Notes: generated by a model from the letters alone, not told the origin. Positions 1 to 9,180 are shown, numbered from the stretch's first letter. The stretch is DNA of 64,000 bases from Legionella sp. PC997 (GCF_014109825.1 NZ_CP059576.1:186001-250000), one strand, 5' to 3'. Numbers and translations: made by a program.

Positions 1-671
1 CCTAGAAAACTAACATAAGCTACGAAACATAATAAAAAGGATAACAAAAAAAAGCCTACTATTAGCCTTTTTCTTGAAGGCTGATAAAGCCAGCTATGAA
101 CCATAAACAGATAACCAATAATTGAATAATATAAACCTAACTCCAGGGGCCCTGCTTCACGTTTTAAAAGAGCTCTACCAGCATAACCAGCATTAAAATA
201 GGCAGAAAATCCTACTGTACCCGCAATTGCAGCAATCAGAATTATTATGCCCAGAAGGAGTATTGAGAAGCCAAAAAATGCTTCCCGGTTACCATTATGT
301 ATTAGTTTAAAGCGTGGTTTTCCAATAGCATAATAGCCAAAAATTTGGCCTAAAAGACCCACTACACACATGGTGGTGACGAAGGTGACACCGTTCTCAT
401 TGTAATCATTATAAAAATAATGATGTATAGGAACCGCCATTGAATAAAAGAAGAAAGCAAGAATACAAACAACTGAGGCAGAGAAGAAACCACAACCCGA
501 CAGATGACTTGTTAGGAAGGTAGCTATGATAAAACACCAAAACGAAGATAGTATGAGCTCTGAATTTAGTTCGAAACTATATGAGATAAAAACAGAGGAG
601 ATGCCTACTAACAGAAAGATCCATAAAATAAATTCTAAATATTTCGCAGAATAGTCAACATTGTATTTCAT
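1..671 (-). CDS. Wzy-like polysaccharide polymerase, 3' end outside window
   Basis: The reading frame opens with ATG at 671 (MKYNVDYSAKYLEF) and runs with no stop to base 1, so about 223 N-terminal residues are visible and the C-terminus is missing. It is almost entirely hydrophobic, with about six predicted membrane helices. A long loop near residues 145-185 contains GYAGRALLKREAGPLELG, which resembles the periplasmic loops of oligosaccharide repeat-unit polymerases. It lies 77 bases downstream of a Wzz-type regulator on the same strand, which supports a Wzy role in polymerising O-antigen units at the periplasmic face of the inner membrane. Family assignment rests on topology and context only; an O-antigen ligase (WaaL) is the main alternative. 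Confidence 0.6.
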   Translation of the reverse strand, partial: MKYNVDYSAKYLEFILWIFLLVGISSVFISYSFELNSELILSSFWCFIIATFLTSHLSGCGFFSASVVCILAFFFYSMAVPIHHYFYNDYNENGVTFVTTMCVVGLLGQIFGYYAIGKPRFKLIHNGNREAFFGFSILLLGIIILIAAIAGTVGFSAYFNAGYAGRALLKREAGPLELGLYYSIIGYLFMVHSWLYQPSRKRLIVGFFLLSFLLCFVAYVSFL

Positions 672-748
672 TATAATCACCAGGTACCTGATTTAAGAGC
701 AACCTAATAAAGATTCTGTTCATTACAATGAACAGAATCTCGTATTGG

Positions 749-2077
749 CTAGGATGCTAGTTTCATGTTATTGCTTCTGGTAATTGCATCCTGGAAAAGT
801 ACAATTATGCATGACAATAAGAATCCCATCATTAATCCGAGAGCAATGATTAATCCTTTTTTAGGCTTAACCGGTTTTGAATCCACAAGAGGTTGCCCAT
901 CCATAGCATATAGATTTACTCCACTTACATCGAAATTCAAAGAATTTAGATGTTTAAGATCCGCTTGGAGCTTTTCGATGTTATTGGTGTAGGGTGTGTC
1001 ATCTTTTCGTTCACGTAATGCAGTGATCGTCGCGTTATTCTTTAGAATGTCGATTTTTTCTTGGAGAATAGAAAGTTTTTTCTCATATTTTAAGGTGTGT
1101 GTATTTTCTTTTAGATGAGCGATTTCCTTTTTAAGGTAGGTAGTTCCTTTTAAATAAAGATCATTACGATTGGAACCCACATCAACAACCACATTTGGAT
1201 TTTTAATTTCCTGAAATTGATTAGGATAGGTAATACCAAGAAGCTGAGCAGTTTGTAGGGCTTGATTTAACTCTTGTAAGCGAATTTGCCTATCGCGTTG
1301 GTCACGTTTGGTAAGTGCATTAATATTGTAGTTCAATTGTGCAATAGATAAATTCTGTTTCTCGATGAGTCTTTTTATCTCATTATTTCGACTTGCTGTC
1401 ACATTGCCAATACGTGTATGTATATCCTCAGTTAATTTGATTAACTTACTTTGAATGATTTCTTTTTGGTTGGAAATGATATTTTCCAACACTTTTTGGT
1501 TAGTGTAGGCCAGATACGCTTTATTATCCCTTGCCTGTAAATCCAGCTTGCGAGAAAGGGTGACCAACTCAGCCTCCTGGCTGTTATCTTTAAAATTATC
1601 TTTTAAATCTCCTTTGAAATGATTAATGACAAAGACTTTATAATTTTCCGCAGCTTTGTTTAACAAATGAACACGTTTTTCTTTAGATATCTGGGTCTCT
1701 TGGTCTTTAGGGATTACTAAATTATTTTCTTTTAAAAAAGAAATTATATTGCTTTTTTTGGATAAACGTTTGACAAATTTTTTAAATAATAAACGTCCTG
1801 GAATATCCAAATCTGTATTTATTATTAGTTTCTGAAATTGATACGGATAAGGCTCAACTATATTAGATTTAACTTCATAGGTTTTGGGAAGCAAAAAAGC
1901 AGCCAAAATAGCACATAAAGTACATAGAGCAGTAACACCAGCTATAAAGACTCTTTTTTTGATTAAAGCGGATAATAAACTAAAGAAATCAATATAAGAC
2001 CTGTCATCCGTTTGTTGATGCATTAGCAAATATTGTTGATTAAAGGGCTGAAGTTTATTAGTGTTTTCATCCAGCAT
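749..2077 (-). CDS. Wzz-type polysaccharide chain-length regulator
   Basis: This 442-residue protein has the polysaccharide co-polymerase layout: an N-terminal membrane helix (about 43-65, after the FFSLLSALIKKR stretch), a long charged, coiled-coil-rich periplasmic domain (about 70-400), and a C-terminal helix (about 410-432) preceded by the proline motif KPVKPKKGLIIALG. There is no cytoplasmic kinase domain, so it is a Wzz/FepE-type PCP rather than a Wzc. Its start overlaps the end of the upstream wecB-like gene by 11 bases, so the two are probably translationally coupled. It likely sets the length of chains made by the Wzy-like protein downstream. The family is clear; the exact polysaccharide is inferred. 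Confidence 0.85.
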   Translation of the reverse strand: MLDENTNKLQPFNQQYLLMHQQTDDRSYIDFFSLLSALIKKRVFIAGVTALCTLCAILAAFLLPKTYEVKSNIVEPYPYQFQKLIINTDLDIPGRLLFKKFVKRLSKKSNIISFLKENNLVIPKDQETQISKEKRVHLLNKAAENYKVFVINHFKGDLKDNFKDNSQEAELVTLSRKLDLQARDNKAYLAYTNQKVLENIISNQKEIIQSKLIKLTEDIHTRIGNVTASRNNEIKRLIEKQNLSIAQLNYNINALTKRDQRDRQIRLQELNQALQTAQLLGITYPNQFQEIKNPNVVVDVGSNRNDLYLKGTTYLKKEIAHLKENTHTLKYEKKLSILQEKIDILKNNATITALRERKDDTPYTNNIEKLQADLKHLNSLNFDVSGVNLYAMDGQPLVDSKPVKPKKGLIIALGLMMGFLLSCIIVLFQDAITRSNNMKLAS

Positions 2078-3245
2078 AATTTATTTCCTTACTATTTAAA
2101 TATGGGTTTGTGGAATTATCGTAAATTTGAGTAATAATATCGACGATTCGGGTAGAAGCATTTCCATCCCCATATGGGTTTTGCGCCTGGCTCATCTGTT
2201 TATACAGCGCTTCATCTAAAAGAAGTTGTTCTACACCATTAATAATTTCATTTACATCCGAGCCTACTAGTTTAACTGTCCCAGCAGTAAGCGCTTCCGG
2301 TCGTTCAGTAGTTTTTCTCATGACCAGTACCGGTTTCCCGAGAGACGGTGCTTCTTCCTGGATCCCGCCTGAGTCTGTTAGGATTAAATAGGCATTACGC
2401 ATCAAATAAACAAAGGGTAAATAATCTACAGGGGGTATTAAATAAATGTTTTCAATTCCTGTTAATAATGAATTTACTGGTGTTTGTACATGGGGGTTTA
2501 AGTGAACTGGATAAACAATATCAACATCCGGAAATCGTTTCGCTATTGCTACCAAGGCCTGACAAATACGTTTAAAACCTGAGCCAAAATTTTCTCGCCT
2601 ATGGCCAGTGACAAGTATGATTCTTCTCGTAGGGTCCAAAAATGGATATTCTTCTTTAAGTAGTAAACTGAGAACGGGCTCTGCGTCTAATTGATTTGTA
2701 ATTTGATAAAGAGCATCAATTACTGTATTTCCCGTAACAAAAATATTTTCGTCAGGAACTCCCTCATCTAAAAGGTTCTTACGGGAGAGTTTTGTTGGGG
2801 CAAAATGCAAATGAGTTAGGCAACTTGCTAATTTTCTATTGGCCTCTTCTGGCCATGGTGAATAAATATTCTTGGTTCGCAATCCTGCTTCGACATGGGC
2901 TACCGGAATACGTTGATAATAGGCTGCTAATGAGGCAGCCAACGCTGAAGTAGTGTCGCCATGAACAATGACTAGCTGCGGTTGATATTCTTTGAACACA
3001 TCACTAAGACCAGTTAGTATTCTGGATGTTAGATTACTCAAATCCTGATTCGCAGTCATAACATGCAAATCAAAATCTGGCTTTAGACGAAATAGGGCTA
3101 ACAAAGGATCCAAAAGCTGACGATGTTGTCCCGTGATGCATATTTTATTTTGAATAACTTTTGATGCTTCTAATTTTTGAACTAAAGGGGCCATTTTTAT
3201 GGCTTCAGGGCGAGTTCCAAAAACACAAAGAGTATTTACAGTCAT
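2067..3245 (-). CDS. wecB: UDP-N-acetylglucosamine 2-epimerase (non-hydrolysing)
   Basis: This 392-residue protein interconverts UDP-GlcNAc and UDP-ManNAc in the cytoplasm. It carries the family's hallmarks: N-terminal FGTRPEAIKMAPL, GQHRQLLDPLL (about 39-50), VHGDTTSALA (about 94-103), AHVEAGLRT (about 116-124), the GHRRENFG segment, and the nucleotide-binding TDSGGIQEEAPSLGKPVL stretch. The length is normal for the family. It heads a run with the Wzz-like and Wzy-like genes (11-base overlap), so its UDP-ManNAc probably feeds the local polysaccharide. The hydrolysing NeuC-type epimerase is a less likely alternative given the length and motifs. Confidence 0.92.
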   Translation of the reverse strand: MTVNTLCVFGTRPEAIKMAPLVQKLEASKVIQNKICITGQHRQLLDPLLALFRLKPDFDLHVMTANQDLSNLTSRILTGLSDVFKEYQPQLVIVHGDTTSALAASLAAYYQRIPVAHVEAGLRTKNIYSPWPEEANRKLASCLTHLHFAPTKLSRKNLLDEGVPDENIFVTGNTVIDALYQITNQLDAEPVLSLLLKEEYPFLDPTRRIILVTGHRRENFGSGFKRICQALVAIAKRFPDVDIVYPVHLNPHVQTPVNSLLTGIENIYLIPPVDYLPFVYLMRNAYLILTDSGGIQEEAPSLGKPVLVMRKTTERPEALTAGTVKLVGSDVNEIINGVEQLLLDEALYKQMSQAQNPYGDGNASTRIVDIITQIYDNSTNPYLNSKEINYAG

Positions 3246-3641
3246 GAAAAATCCATTTAAATATTATCCAAAGCACTACTGGCAGAGCACGCATTTTGAG
3301 CGCATGTAATTGGGTAGCTGCCTGCTCATTAGATTCGTTAAGGTAACATACTCCATTGAATTTGAATAGTAATTTTTTATCGAAAACATATACTGGAGCA
3401 CGCTGAAAAACTTGCTGCTATTGAAGTATATTGTTCTTGAACGGGCTCGATATTAAACAAAAAAAAGGCATCTTCCCAGAGCTATTTTATGGTTTCTAAT
3501 TACTAAATACTAATAGACAATATCACTTAAGTCTGATGACTAAGGTATGTTTGATTCTTAAAGTTCTTTACATAAATGAGGCTAATCATTAATAATTGCT
3601 TTTTTCTAATGTTCAGTAAAGAAATAAAGGTATGTTTTAGT
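3246..3641. other. Divergent intergenic region, no gene seen
   Basis: This gap separates the minus-strand wecB group from the plus-strand glycosyltransferase and should hold promoters for both. I see no convincing ORF, RNA gene or strong hairpin. The first 66 bases of the longest downstream frame (from 3576) are treated as leader here because a better start lies at 3642. Confidence 0.5.
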
Positions 3642-5063
3642 ATGGTTCCACTAAAAATTTGCTATGTGCTCTCGACCACGGAAGGAGGAACATGGGCTTT
3701 TGAACAATTACGGGAGCTTCGGAATACTTATCAGTATGAAGTATCTGTAATATTAAGCGGGAATTCAGGTACCTTAGTCGATCGTTTTAAATCGGAAAAT
3801 ATTCCTGTCTATACCGCAGATTTTGATTTTATGCGTCCTACCGATATTTTCTTTTTACCTGGAAAGATCTTAAGTTTAGTTAGATTATTGAGACAAAAGC
3901 GGTTTGATGTAATTCAAACTCATCTTTTTCCTTCCATGATTATTGGTCGTATTGCGAGTTGGATAGCAGATGTACCTATTCGACTTTCAATGATTGCGGG
4001 TCCATTCCACCTTGAAGCAGATACCCCTCGATGGATTGATAAAACAACCTCCTGGATGGATGTGGCAATAATTCCTTCATGTAATTATTCAAAACAACTT
4101 TATCTAAAAATGAATGTTCCGGAAGATCGACTTCATGTCATTTATTACAGTCCTGATGAACGACGTTTTGATGCAGAAAATACCCTCCCTGCAGGCTTGA
4201 GAGAAGAATTTGGCTGGCCAGCAGATACGCCTTTGATCGGAATGATTGCTTATTTTTATCCAAAATTAGGAAAAAATCGATGGACTCCACCTTTTTTACA
4301 TGGGAAAGCAATTAAAGGCCATGAGGATGTGATTCGCGCAGCTCCAATGATTCTTAAGGAGTTTCCAAATGCAAAATTGCTTTTGATTGGAAGTGGCTGG
4401 GGTGAAGCAGGACAGGAAGTCATGCAATCCATGCAAACATTGGTTACAGAACTGGGATTGCAAAATAGCGTGATTTTTACAGGACATCGTCAGGATATTC
4501 CTCGTATATATCGGGATTTAGATGTGTCCATACAAGCTTCATTAAATGAGAACCTGGGTGGAACCATAGAAGCTTTATTGATGGAGTGTCCTACAGTGGT
4601 CACTCGGGTAGGTGGGTTGGTTGATACCGTGATTGATGGAAAAACAGGTGTCCAGGTCCATGTAGCCGATCCTGTTGATCTGGCAAAAGGGGTTTTAAGC
4701 TTATTGCGTGATCCTAAAACAGCAAAGAAATTTGGAGAAGCAGGGCGAGCTTATATGCTTGAGAAGTTTACACTTAACTCTACAGTGAGTGATTTAAATA
4801 ATCTTTATCAATATTATAGAGAGAGAAGGCCAACGGGTTATCAGTTCTTTAAAACCATTTATCGTTTCCTTTTGCTAAGCATTTTAGGTTCTTTTGTTTC
4901 CTTACGTTTTTTTATTCTAGATATCTGGCTTCTTCCTCGCTGGGATCTTGGATGGCGCCCTTGGAAACAAGTAATTGTTCGGGCAAAGATGTTGCTCTAT
5001 CGAGTTTATGCAATGGTGGGTCGAGCCAGCAAGAAGTTTAAAGATAAAACCTCTAGTGAGTAA
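3642..5063 (+). CDS. GT4-family glycosyltransferase
   Basis: The frame is open from 3576, but ATG at 3642 is preferred. AAAGG lies about 11 bases upstream, and the protein then begins MVPLKICYVLSTTEGGTW, the usual first beta-strand and glycine loop of a GT-B fold. The resulting 473 residues carry the GT4 signatures: GMIAYFYPKLGKNRW, a donor-site KGHEDVIRAAPMI, LLLIGSGWGEAG, FTGHRQDIPRIYRDLDV and the ENLGGTIEALLMECP acidic motif. A hydrophobic segment near the C-terminus (FLLLSILGSFVSLRFFIL) may associate with the membrane. It stands alone on the plus strand between minus-strand polysaccharide genes and probably adds one sugar during O-unit assembly. Donor and acceptor cannot be read from sequence. 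Confidence 0.85.
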   Translation: MVPLKICYVLSTTEGGTWAFEQLRELRNTYQYEVSVILSGNSGTLVDRFKSENIPVYTADFDFMRPTDIFFLPGKILSLVRLLRQKRFDVIQTHLFPSMIIGRIASWIADVPIRLSMIAGPFHLEADTPRWIDKTTSWMDVAIIPSCNYSKQLYLKMNVPEDRLHVIYYSPDERRFDAENTLPAGLREEFGWPADTPLIGMIAYFYPKLGKNRWTPPFLHGKAIKGHEDVIRAAPMILKEFPNAKLLLIGSGWGEAGQEVMQSMQTLVTELGLQNSVIFTGHRQDIPRIYRDLDVSIQASLNENLGGTIEALLMECPTVVTRVGGLVDTVIDGKTGVQVHVADPVDLAKGVLSLLRDPKTAKKFGEAGRAYMLEKFTLNSTVSDLNNLYQYYRERRPTGYQFFKTIYRFLLLSILGSFVSLRFFILDIWLLPRWDLGWRPWKQVIVRAKMLLYRVYAMVGRASKKFKDKTSSE

Positions 5064-5072
5064 ATATAGATT

Positions 5073-5125
5073 GTAACTTTGGTGAGCGCCGAAGCTTCTG
5101 TTTTCAGGCGCCCAACCCAGGCTAC
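5073..5125. repeat. Imperfect inverted repeat with AACCCAGGCTAC core
   Basis: Left arm 5073-5090 and right arm 5107-5125 pair imperfectly around a short spacer containing GAAGCTTC. It lies between the convergent ends of the glycosyltransferase and wzt and could terminate transcription both ways. Related CCCAGG-containing palindromes occur at 47914, 56870 and 58602. Confidence 0.5.
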
Positions 5126-5155
5126 ACGTCTTGTTACAAAAAAATGTCAAGCGTA

Positions 5156-5911
5156 TTAAGCCGGTTGCACTTTCCCTTCATAAACATCCATCACTGAATT
5201 GACGTCGCCAAACATTTTTACACTTCCATGTTCTAGCCACAGTACGCAATTGCAAAATTGTTTGATGATTTCATTTGAATGAGATGCAAGCACCATTATA
5301 TTGGATTGATTAACATATTCATTCATGCGATTTTTGGCTTTTTCAATAAAACTTGCATCGCCCACTCCAATTACTTCATCTACTAGAAGAATATCGGGTA
5401 CTAAAGCAGTTGATAAACCAAATGCTAAGCGGATCATCATGCCGCTGGAGTAGGTTTTAACTGGCATTGAAAGAAAATCACCAAGTTCTGTAAATTCTTC
5501 CACGTTTTTGATAATGCTTTTTATCTGATCGTTTGATAACCCAAGAATTAATCCCCGCATACGGATGTTTTCATACCCCGTAAGAGTAGGTTGCATGCCT
5601 ACGCTGATATTGATTAACGAAACGATATTTCCCTTAATGTGTATCGTTCCTTGAAGTGGTTCATAAACACCGGAGAGAACTCGAAGTAACGTGGATTTTC
5701 CTGCCCCATTATGGCCTATTAATCCTAGACGGTCTCCTTTTTTTAAATGCAGCGAAATATTATTTAAAGCCTGTACTTGGAGTTTGCCACTTGTCCCATT
5801 ACTTAAAAGACCACCGGTTGCAATATTGGCGATTCCTCTTTTCAAAGAACGTGCATCAATATCATAAACAGGATAGGTAAGTGAAAGATTTTTACAGACA
5901 ATGAAAGACAC
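5156..5911 (-). CDS. wzt: Polysaccharide ABC exporter ATPase (Wzt-like)
   Basis: The frame is open from 6028, but that would overlap wzm by about 100 bases. GTG at 5911 is preferred: it has GGAG six bases upstream and starts just before the conserved FIVCKNLSLTYPVYD. The 251-residue product has Walker A GHNGAGKS (about 66-73), the signature YSSGM (154-158) and Walker B ILLVDE (D178, E179), as in exporters of O-antigen and teichoic acid. It lacks the C-terminal carbohydrate-binding domain of the longer Wzt type, so substrate recognition may not involve a modified chain terminus. It pairs with wzm (14-base gap) and powers export across the inner membrane. Confidence 0.9.
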   Translation of the reverse strand: MSFIVCKNLSLTYPVYDIDARSLKRGIANIATGGLLSNGTSGKLQVQALNNISLHLKKGDRLGLIGHNGAGKSTLLRVLSGVYEPLQGTIHIKGNIVSLINISVGMQPTLTGYENIRMRGLILGLSNDQIKSIIKNVEEFTELGDFLSMPVKTYSSGMMIRLAFGLSTALVPDILLVDEVIGVGDASFIEKAKNRMNEYVNQSNIMVLASHSNEIIKQFCNCVLWLEHGSVKMFGDVNSVMDVYEGKVQPA

Positions 5912-5925
5912 AACGTACTCCGTAA

Positions 5926-6765
5926 TTAAATCCAAAAAGGAATATTTCTTCTGAATCGAGCAAACAGAACAAATGAGATGGAGGATAAAATAATAGTTAT
6001 TAAAAGACAGGTATTCCATGTCACCCAATTCGGAGCTTGCCCTAGCAAAGGCATTCTAATTAAATCAATAAAATAATTTAATGGATTGAATACGATAATG
6101 GCAGAGTTTGGAAGTAAGTTTGCATTCCAAGAAATAGGAGTAATAAAAAACATTACTTGAATCAAGCTATTAATAATAGGAGGAATATCCCGATATTTTG
6201 TACCCAATATAGATAAGATTAAACCTGCAGAAATTAAATTTACAATAATTAGAAATAAACCTGGAATCACATACAGGATCGCCCAATTGACGGGTATTTG
6301 AAAATAAAGTGCAACAACACAATAGACTAAGGCATTATGAAAAAATATGATGACATGACGCCAAGTTAACCTTAATACATATAAAATGTAGGGTAACTTG
6401 ATTTCATTAATCAGCAGAGATGCCTCAACAAAGGTATTACAACTTTCCGCGAGTCCAGCTGAAATTAAAACCCATACCAGATATCCGGTTGTAAAAAAAG
6501 GAACATACTCTGCTATTGATTGATGAAACAGCTGACTGTATACCACAGAAAAAGCGACAATAATAACCAACATACTGGCGGTGATCCAAAATGGACCTAA
6601 TACTGACCCCCGATAACGGATTTTTATGTCATTCCAGCCTAAATAGGTCCATAACTTCCACTTTTTTAAGGCATCGAATAAGTCAATAACAGCAAGCTTA
6701 AATTGGCTGTTTCTTATTTCATGAGTAGGAATGTTAATATCAATGGTTTCAGTTAATTCTTTCAT
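5926..6765 (-). CDS. wzm: Polysaccharide ABC exporter permease (Wzm-like)
   Basis: This 279-residue ABC-2 type permease has a cytoplasmic N-terminal helix (DLFDALKKWKLWTYLGW) and the family entry motif DIKIRYRGSVLGPFW (about 46-60), followed by six hydrophobic spans. The segment GTKYRDIPPIINSLIQ matches the conserved loop before the last two helices in Wzm and TagG proteins. It precedes wzt, and the two should form the inner-membrane exporter for a lipid-linked glycan. It starts 5 bases after the aminotransferase upstream, so it belongs to the same operon. The family call is firm; the exported glycan is inferred from context. Confidence 0.9.
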   Translation of the reverse strand: MKELTETIDINIPTHEIRNSQFKLAVIDLFDALKKWKLWTYLGWNDIKIRYRGSVLGPFWITASMLVIIVAFSVVYSQLFHQSIAEYVPFFTTGYLVWVLISAGLAESCNTFVEASLLINEIKLPYILYVLRLTWRHVIIFFHNALVYCVVALYFQIPVNWAILYVIPGLFLIIVNLISAGLILSILGTKYRDIPPIINSLIQVMFFITPISWNANLLPNSAIIVFNPLNYFIDLIRMPLLGQAPNWVTWNTCLLITIILSSISFVLFARFRRNIPFWI

Positions 6766-6770
6766 ACACC

Positions 6771-7949
6771 TTACACCTGGGTTGCTTGTTCCATCACTTC
6801 TATAAGAACTTGGCAGGTTTTATCAATTTCTGATTTTAATAGACTTGGATGAACTAAAAACATCAAACTGGTTTCACCTAACTTGGATGCTACAGGGAGC
6901 CTATTATGCGGACGCCACCCTGTATTATCAAATGCTTTTTCTAAATAGACTTCGGAACAGGAGCCTTGATAACAGGGGACCCCGCGTTCATTAATCTCTT
7001 TTAAAATGCGGTTACGATCCCAGCCTACAGCTAATTGGCTTTCTTCTATAAACACATAACATTTGTAAGCTGCATGTACAATTTCATCAGGAATCCGGGG
7101 AACTCTTAGACCTTTTAAAGTGGAAGCTACTTCTTGGATTTGTTTTAAATTTCCCAGGCGTTGTTGATGCCAGGTGGGCATTTTTTTAAGTTGTAAGCGC
7201 CCGATCACCGCTTGAATTTCAATCATGCGTCCATTTATACCAAAGCTTCGATGAACCCAACGAAAGCCAGGCTCAATAGGTTCCTTGTATATGGCATCCC
7301 AAGATTTTCCGTGATCTTTATAAGACCACATGGAAGACCATAGTTGTTCATCATTGGTTGTGACCATGCCCCCCTCGCCTCCAGTAGTCATAATTTTATC
7401 TTGGCAAAATGACCAGGCTCCGATGTGGCCTATTGAACCAACCGCACGACCTTTATATCGAGCTCCATGGGCTTGGGCACAATCTTCAATGACATATAAA
7501 TTTAATTCTTCTGCTAACTCAAGAATCGGGTCCATATCACAAGGCCAACCCGCAAGATGAACGCAGATTATTGCTTTAGTCTTTGGAGTTACTACCGCAC
7601 GAATGGTCTCAACGGTAATATTTTGACTGTTTTCATCGACATCGGCAAATACCGGAGTGCCTCCGCAAGTCACTATAGAGGAAGCCGAGGCGAGAAAGGT
7701 TCGAGAAGTCACAATGACTTCGTCACCTTCACCTATTCCTATTGCTTTTAAGGCTACATCAAGTGCGATAGTTCCATTTGCCAGTGCAACAGCATATTTA
7801 GTACCTGCCCAGGCTGCAAATTCTTTTTCAAATTCTCTGCATTCGTTGCCAGTCCAATAATTTACCTTATTTGATAGAAGCACTTGATGTATTCGTTCTG
7901 CCTCTTCTTCAGAGTAACTAGGCCAGGGTGAAAATGCTGTATTTAACAT
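6771..7949 (-). CDS. PLP-dependent sugar aminotransferase (DegT/PglE/PerA type)
   Basis: This 392-residue DegT/DnrJ/EryC1/StrS aminotransferase converts a 4-keto-6-deoxy nucleotide sugar to the 4-amino sugar. The PLP lysine is K185 in WSFCQDKIMTTGGEGG, and the cofactor aspartate is D156 in VIEDCAQAHGARYKG. ANGTIALDVALKAIGIGEGDEVI and TFLASASSI are the usual N-terminal cofactor-site segments. It sits directly after PglD-like and PglC-like genes, so a UDP-linked substrate leading to an N-acetylated bacillosamine-type sugar is plausible. The sequence also resembles perosamine synthases, so GDP-perosamine is an alternative. The 4,6-dehydratase expected to supply a UDP substrate is not in the window. 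Confidence 0.85.
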   Translation of the reverse strand: MLNTAFSPWPSYSEEEAERIHQVLLSNKVNYWTGNECREFEKEFAAWAGTKYAVALANGTIALDVALKAIGIGEGDEVIVTSRTFLASASSIVTCGGTPVFADVDENSQNITVETIRAVVTPKTKAIICVHLAGWPCDMDPILELAEELNLYVIEDCAQAHGARYKGRAVGSIGHIGAWSFCQDKIMTTGGEGGMVTTNDEQLWSSMWSYKDHGKSWDAIYKEPIEPGFRWVHRSFGINGRMIEIQAVIGRLQLKKMPTWHQQRLGNLKQIQEVASTLKGLRVPRIPDEIVHAAYKCYVFIEESQLAVGWDRNRILKEINERGVPCYQGSCSEVYLEKAFDNTGWRPHNRLPVASKLGETSLMFLVHPSLLKSEIDKTCQVLIEVMEQATQV

Positions 7950-7957
7950 ATCTTATC

Positions 7958-8587
7958 CTATGAATTTTTTTTATTAATTTTTGCGGGTACGCCAAATGCG
8001 GTACAGTAGTCTGGTAGATCTTGAACAACCACCGAGCCTGCTCCAACCATCACTTCTGAGCCAATTTTAATACCTTGGCGGACACAAGAGCCGATACCAA
8101 TCCAACTTAAATTACCCACACTCACATTTCCAGCTAAACTGACGCCTGGCGAAATATGCACTGCCTGCCCCAAGGTACAGTCATGTTCAATAATTGCACC
8201 TGTGTTAATAATCGTGCCCGCCCCAATGGTGCAATCAGGGTTTAATACGGCTCTGGCAAAAACTACGGATCCTTCGGCTATCTTGGCAGAAGGACTTATT
8301 ATTGCTGAAGGATGAATGATGGTGACTAATGGGATTCCTTCATTTAAAAAATGGTTGATTTTTTCCATGCGAATGGAATTATTCCCAATTGCAACAATGA
8401 GTCCATCAAATTCAGAAGCTTGTGATAGAAAGGATTGGGTATTTCCATTAACTGCCCATGCCCCTACGCGATCGGTGCTCGGCCATCGGTCATCAAAAAA
8501 AGCAATATTCTGCCAACCTGCACAGAGTGCTGCATCAGCAACAACTTTAGCATGTCCACCAGCACCAAGAACAGCAAGAGATTTCAT
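7958..8587 (-). CDS. Sugar N/O-acetyltransferase, PglD/NeuD family
   Basis: This 209-residue protein has the two-part NeuD/PglD architecture. An N-terminal Rossmann-like domain begins LAVLGAGGHAKVVADAAL and binds the nucleotide sugar. A C-terminal left-handed beta-helix of hexapeptide repeats follows from about residue 95 (HPSAIISPSAKIAEGSVVF, NTGAIIEHDCTLGQ), where EHDC supplies the expected catalytic histidine. It probably uses acetyl-CoA to acetylate the amino sugar made by the neighbouring aminotransferase. Its start overlaps the end of the PglC-like gene by 4 bases and the aminotransferase follows 8 bases later, giving a compact C-D-E order. Confidence 0.85.
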   Translation of the reverse strand: MKSLAVLGAGGHAKVVADAALCAGWQNIAFFDDRWPSTDRVGAWAVNGNTQSFLSQASEFDGLIVAIGNNSIRMEKINHFLNEGIPLVTIIHPSAIISPSAKIAEGSVVFARAVLNPDCTIGAGTIINTGAIIEHDCTLGQAVHISPGVSLAGNVSVGNLSWIGIGSCVRQGIKIGSEVMVGAGSVVVQDLPDYCTAFGVPAKINKKNS

Positions 8588-9180
8588 GGGTTATTACCTG
8601 TAAATTTTTCGTTGGTGACACTCCCTTGACCTGTAATTCCTTCTCGCATCAATACTTTTTTAATGGTTAACATTAAAATTTTAATATCCAAATAAAAAGA
8701 CTGATGATCAACATACCATAAGTCTAACGTAAACTTCCCTTCCCAATTCAGGGCATTTCTGCCATTAACTTGAGCTAAGCCAGTAATCCCAGGTTTGACA
8801 TCATGGCGCCTTTTTTGCTCGCTATTATAAAGGGAGAGGTATTCGATTAATAGAGGTCTAGGACCTACAAAGCTCATTTCGCCTTTAAAAACATTCCATA
8901 ATTGGGGTAATTCATCCAAACTGCACGCTCTTAAAACATGGCCAAGGCGAGTGACGCGATCTTTGTCGGGTAATAATTCACCGTGTTTATTAAATGCATC
9001 CTTCATTGTTCTGAATTTGATCAGGCGGAAGGTTTTTCCATGTAATCCTGGACGATTCTGATAAAAAAAGATTGGTGAGCCTAAATGATAACGGATTAAT
9101 AATGCAACAATAACCAATATCGGCATGAACATTATTAATAATGCACCTGATAAGATAATATCAAAAATACGCTTAAGCAC
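8584..9180 (-). CDS. Initiating phosphoglycosyl transferase (PglC-like)
   Basis: This 198-residue protein is a small monotopic bacterial sugar transferase. It has an N-terminal membrane hairpin (about 6-30), then the conserved GSPIFFYQNRPGLHGKTF and IKFRTM stretches, the catalytic Asp-Glu pair in SLDELPQLWNV (D89, E90) and VGPRPLL. Enzymes of this size transfer a sugar-1-phosphate from a UDP-sugar to undecaprenyl phosphate and so start glycan assembly on the cytoplasmic face. It is the first gene of the 9180-to-5156 minus-strand operon with PglD-like, PglE-like, wzm and wzt genes. A larger WbaP-type enzyme is excluded by the missing extra membrane helices. Confidence 0.9.
   Translation of the reverse strand: MLKRIFDIILSGALLIMFMPILVIVALLIRYHLGSPIFFYQNRPGLHGKTFRLIKFRTMKDAFNKHGELLPDKDRVTRLGHVLRACSLDELPQLWNVFKGEMSFVGPRPLLIEYLSLYNSEQKRRHDVKPGITGLAQVNGRNALNWEGKFTLDLWYVDHQSFYLDIKILMLTIKKVLMREGITGQGSVTNEKFTGNNP

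Noticed and set aside
765..992. Plus-strand open frame inside the Wzz-like gene
   Set aside because: It is the shadow of a clear minus-strand protein; its translation has no family features.
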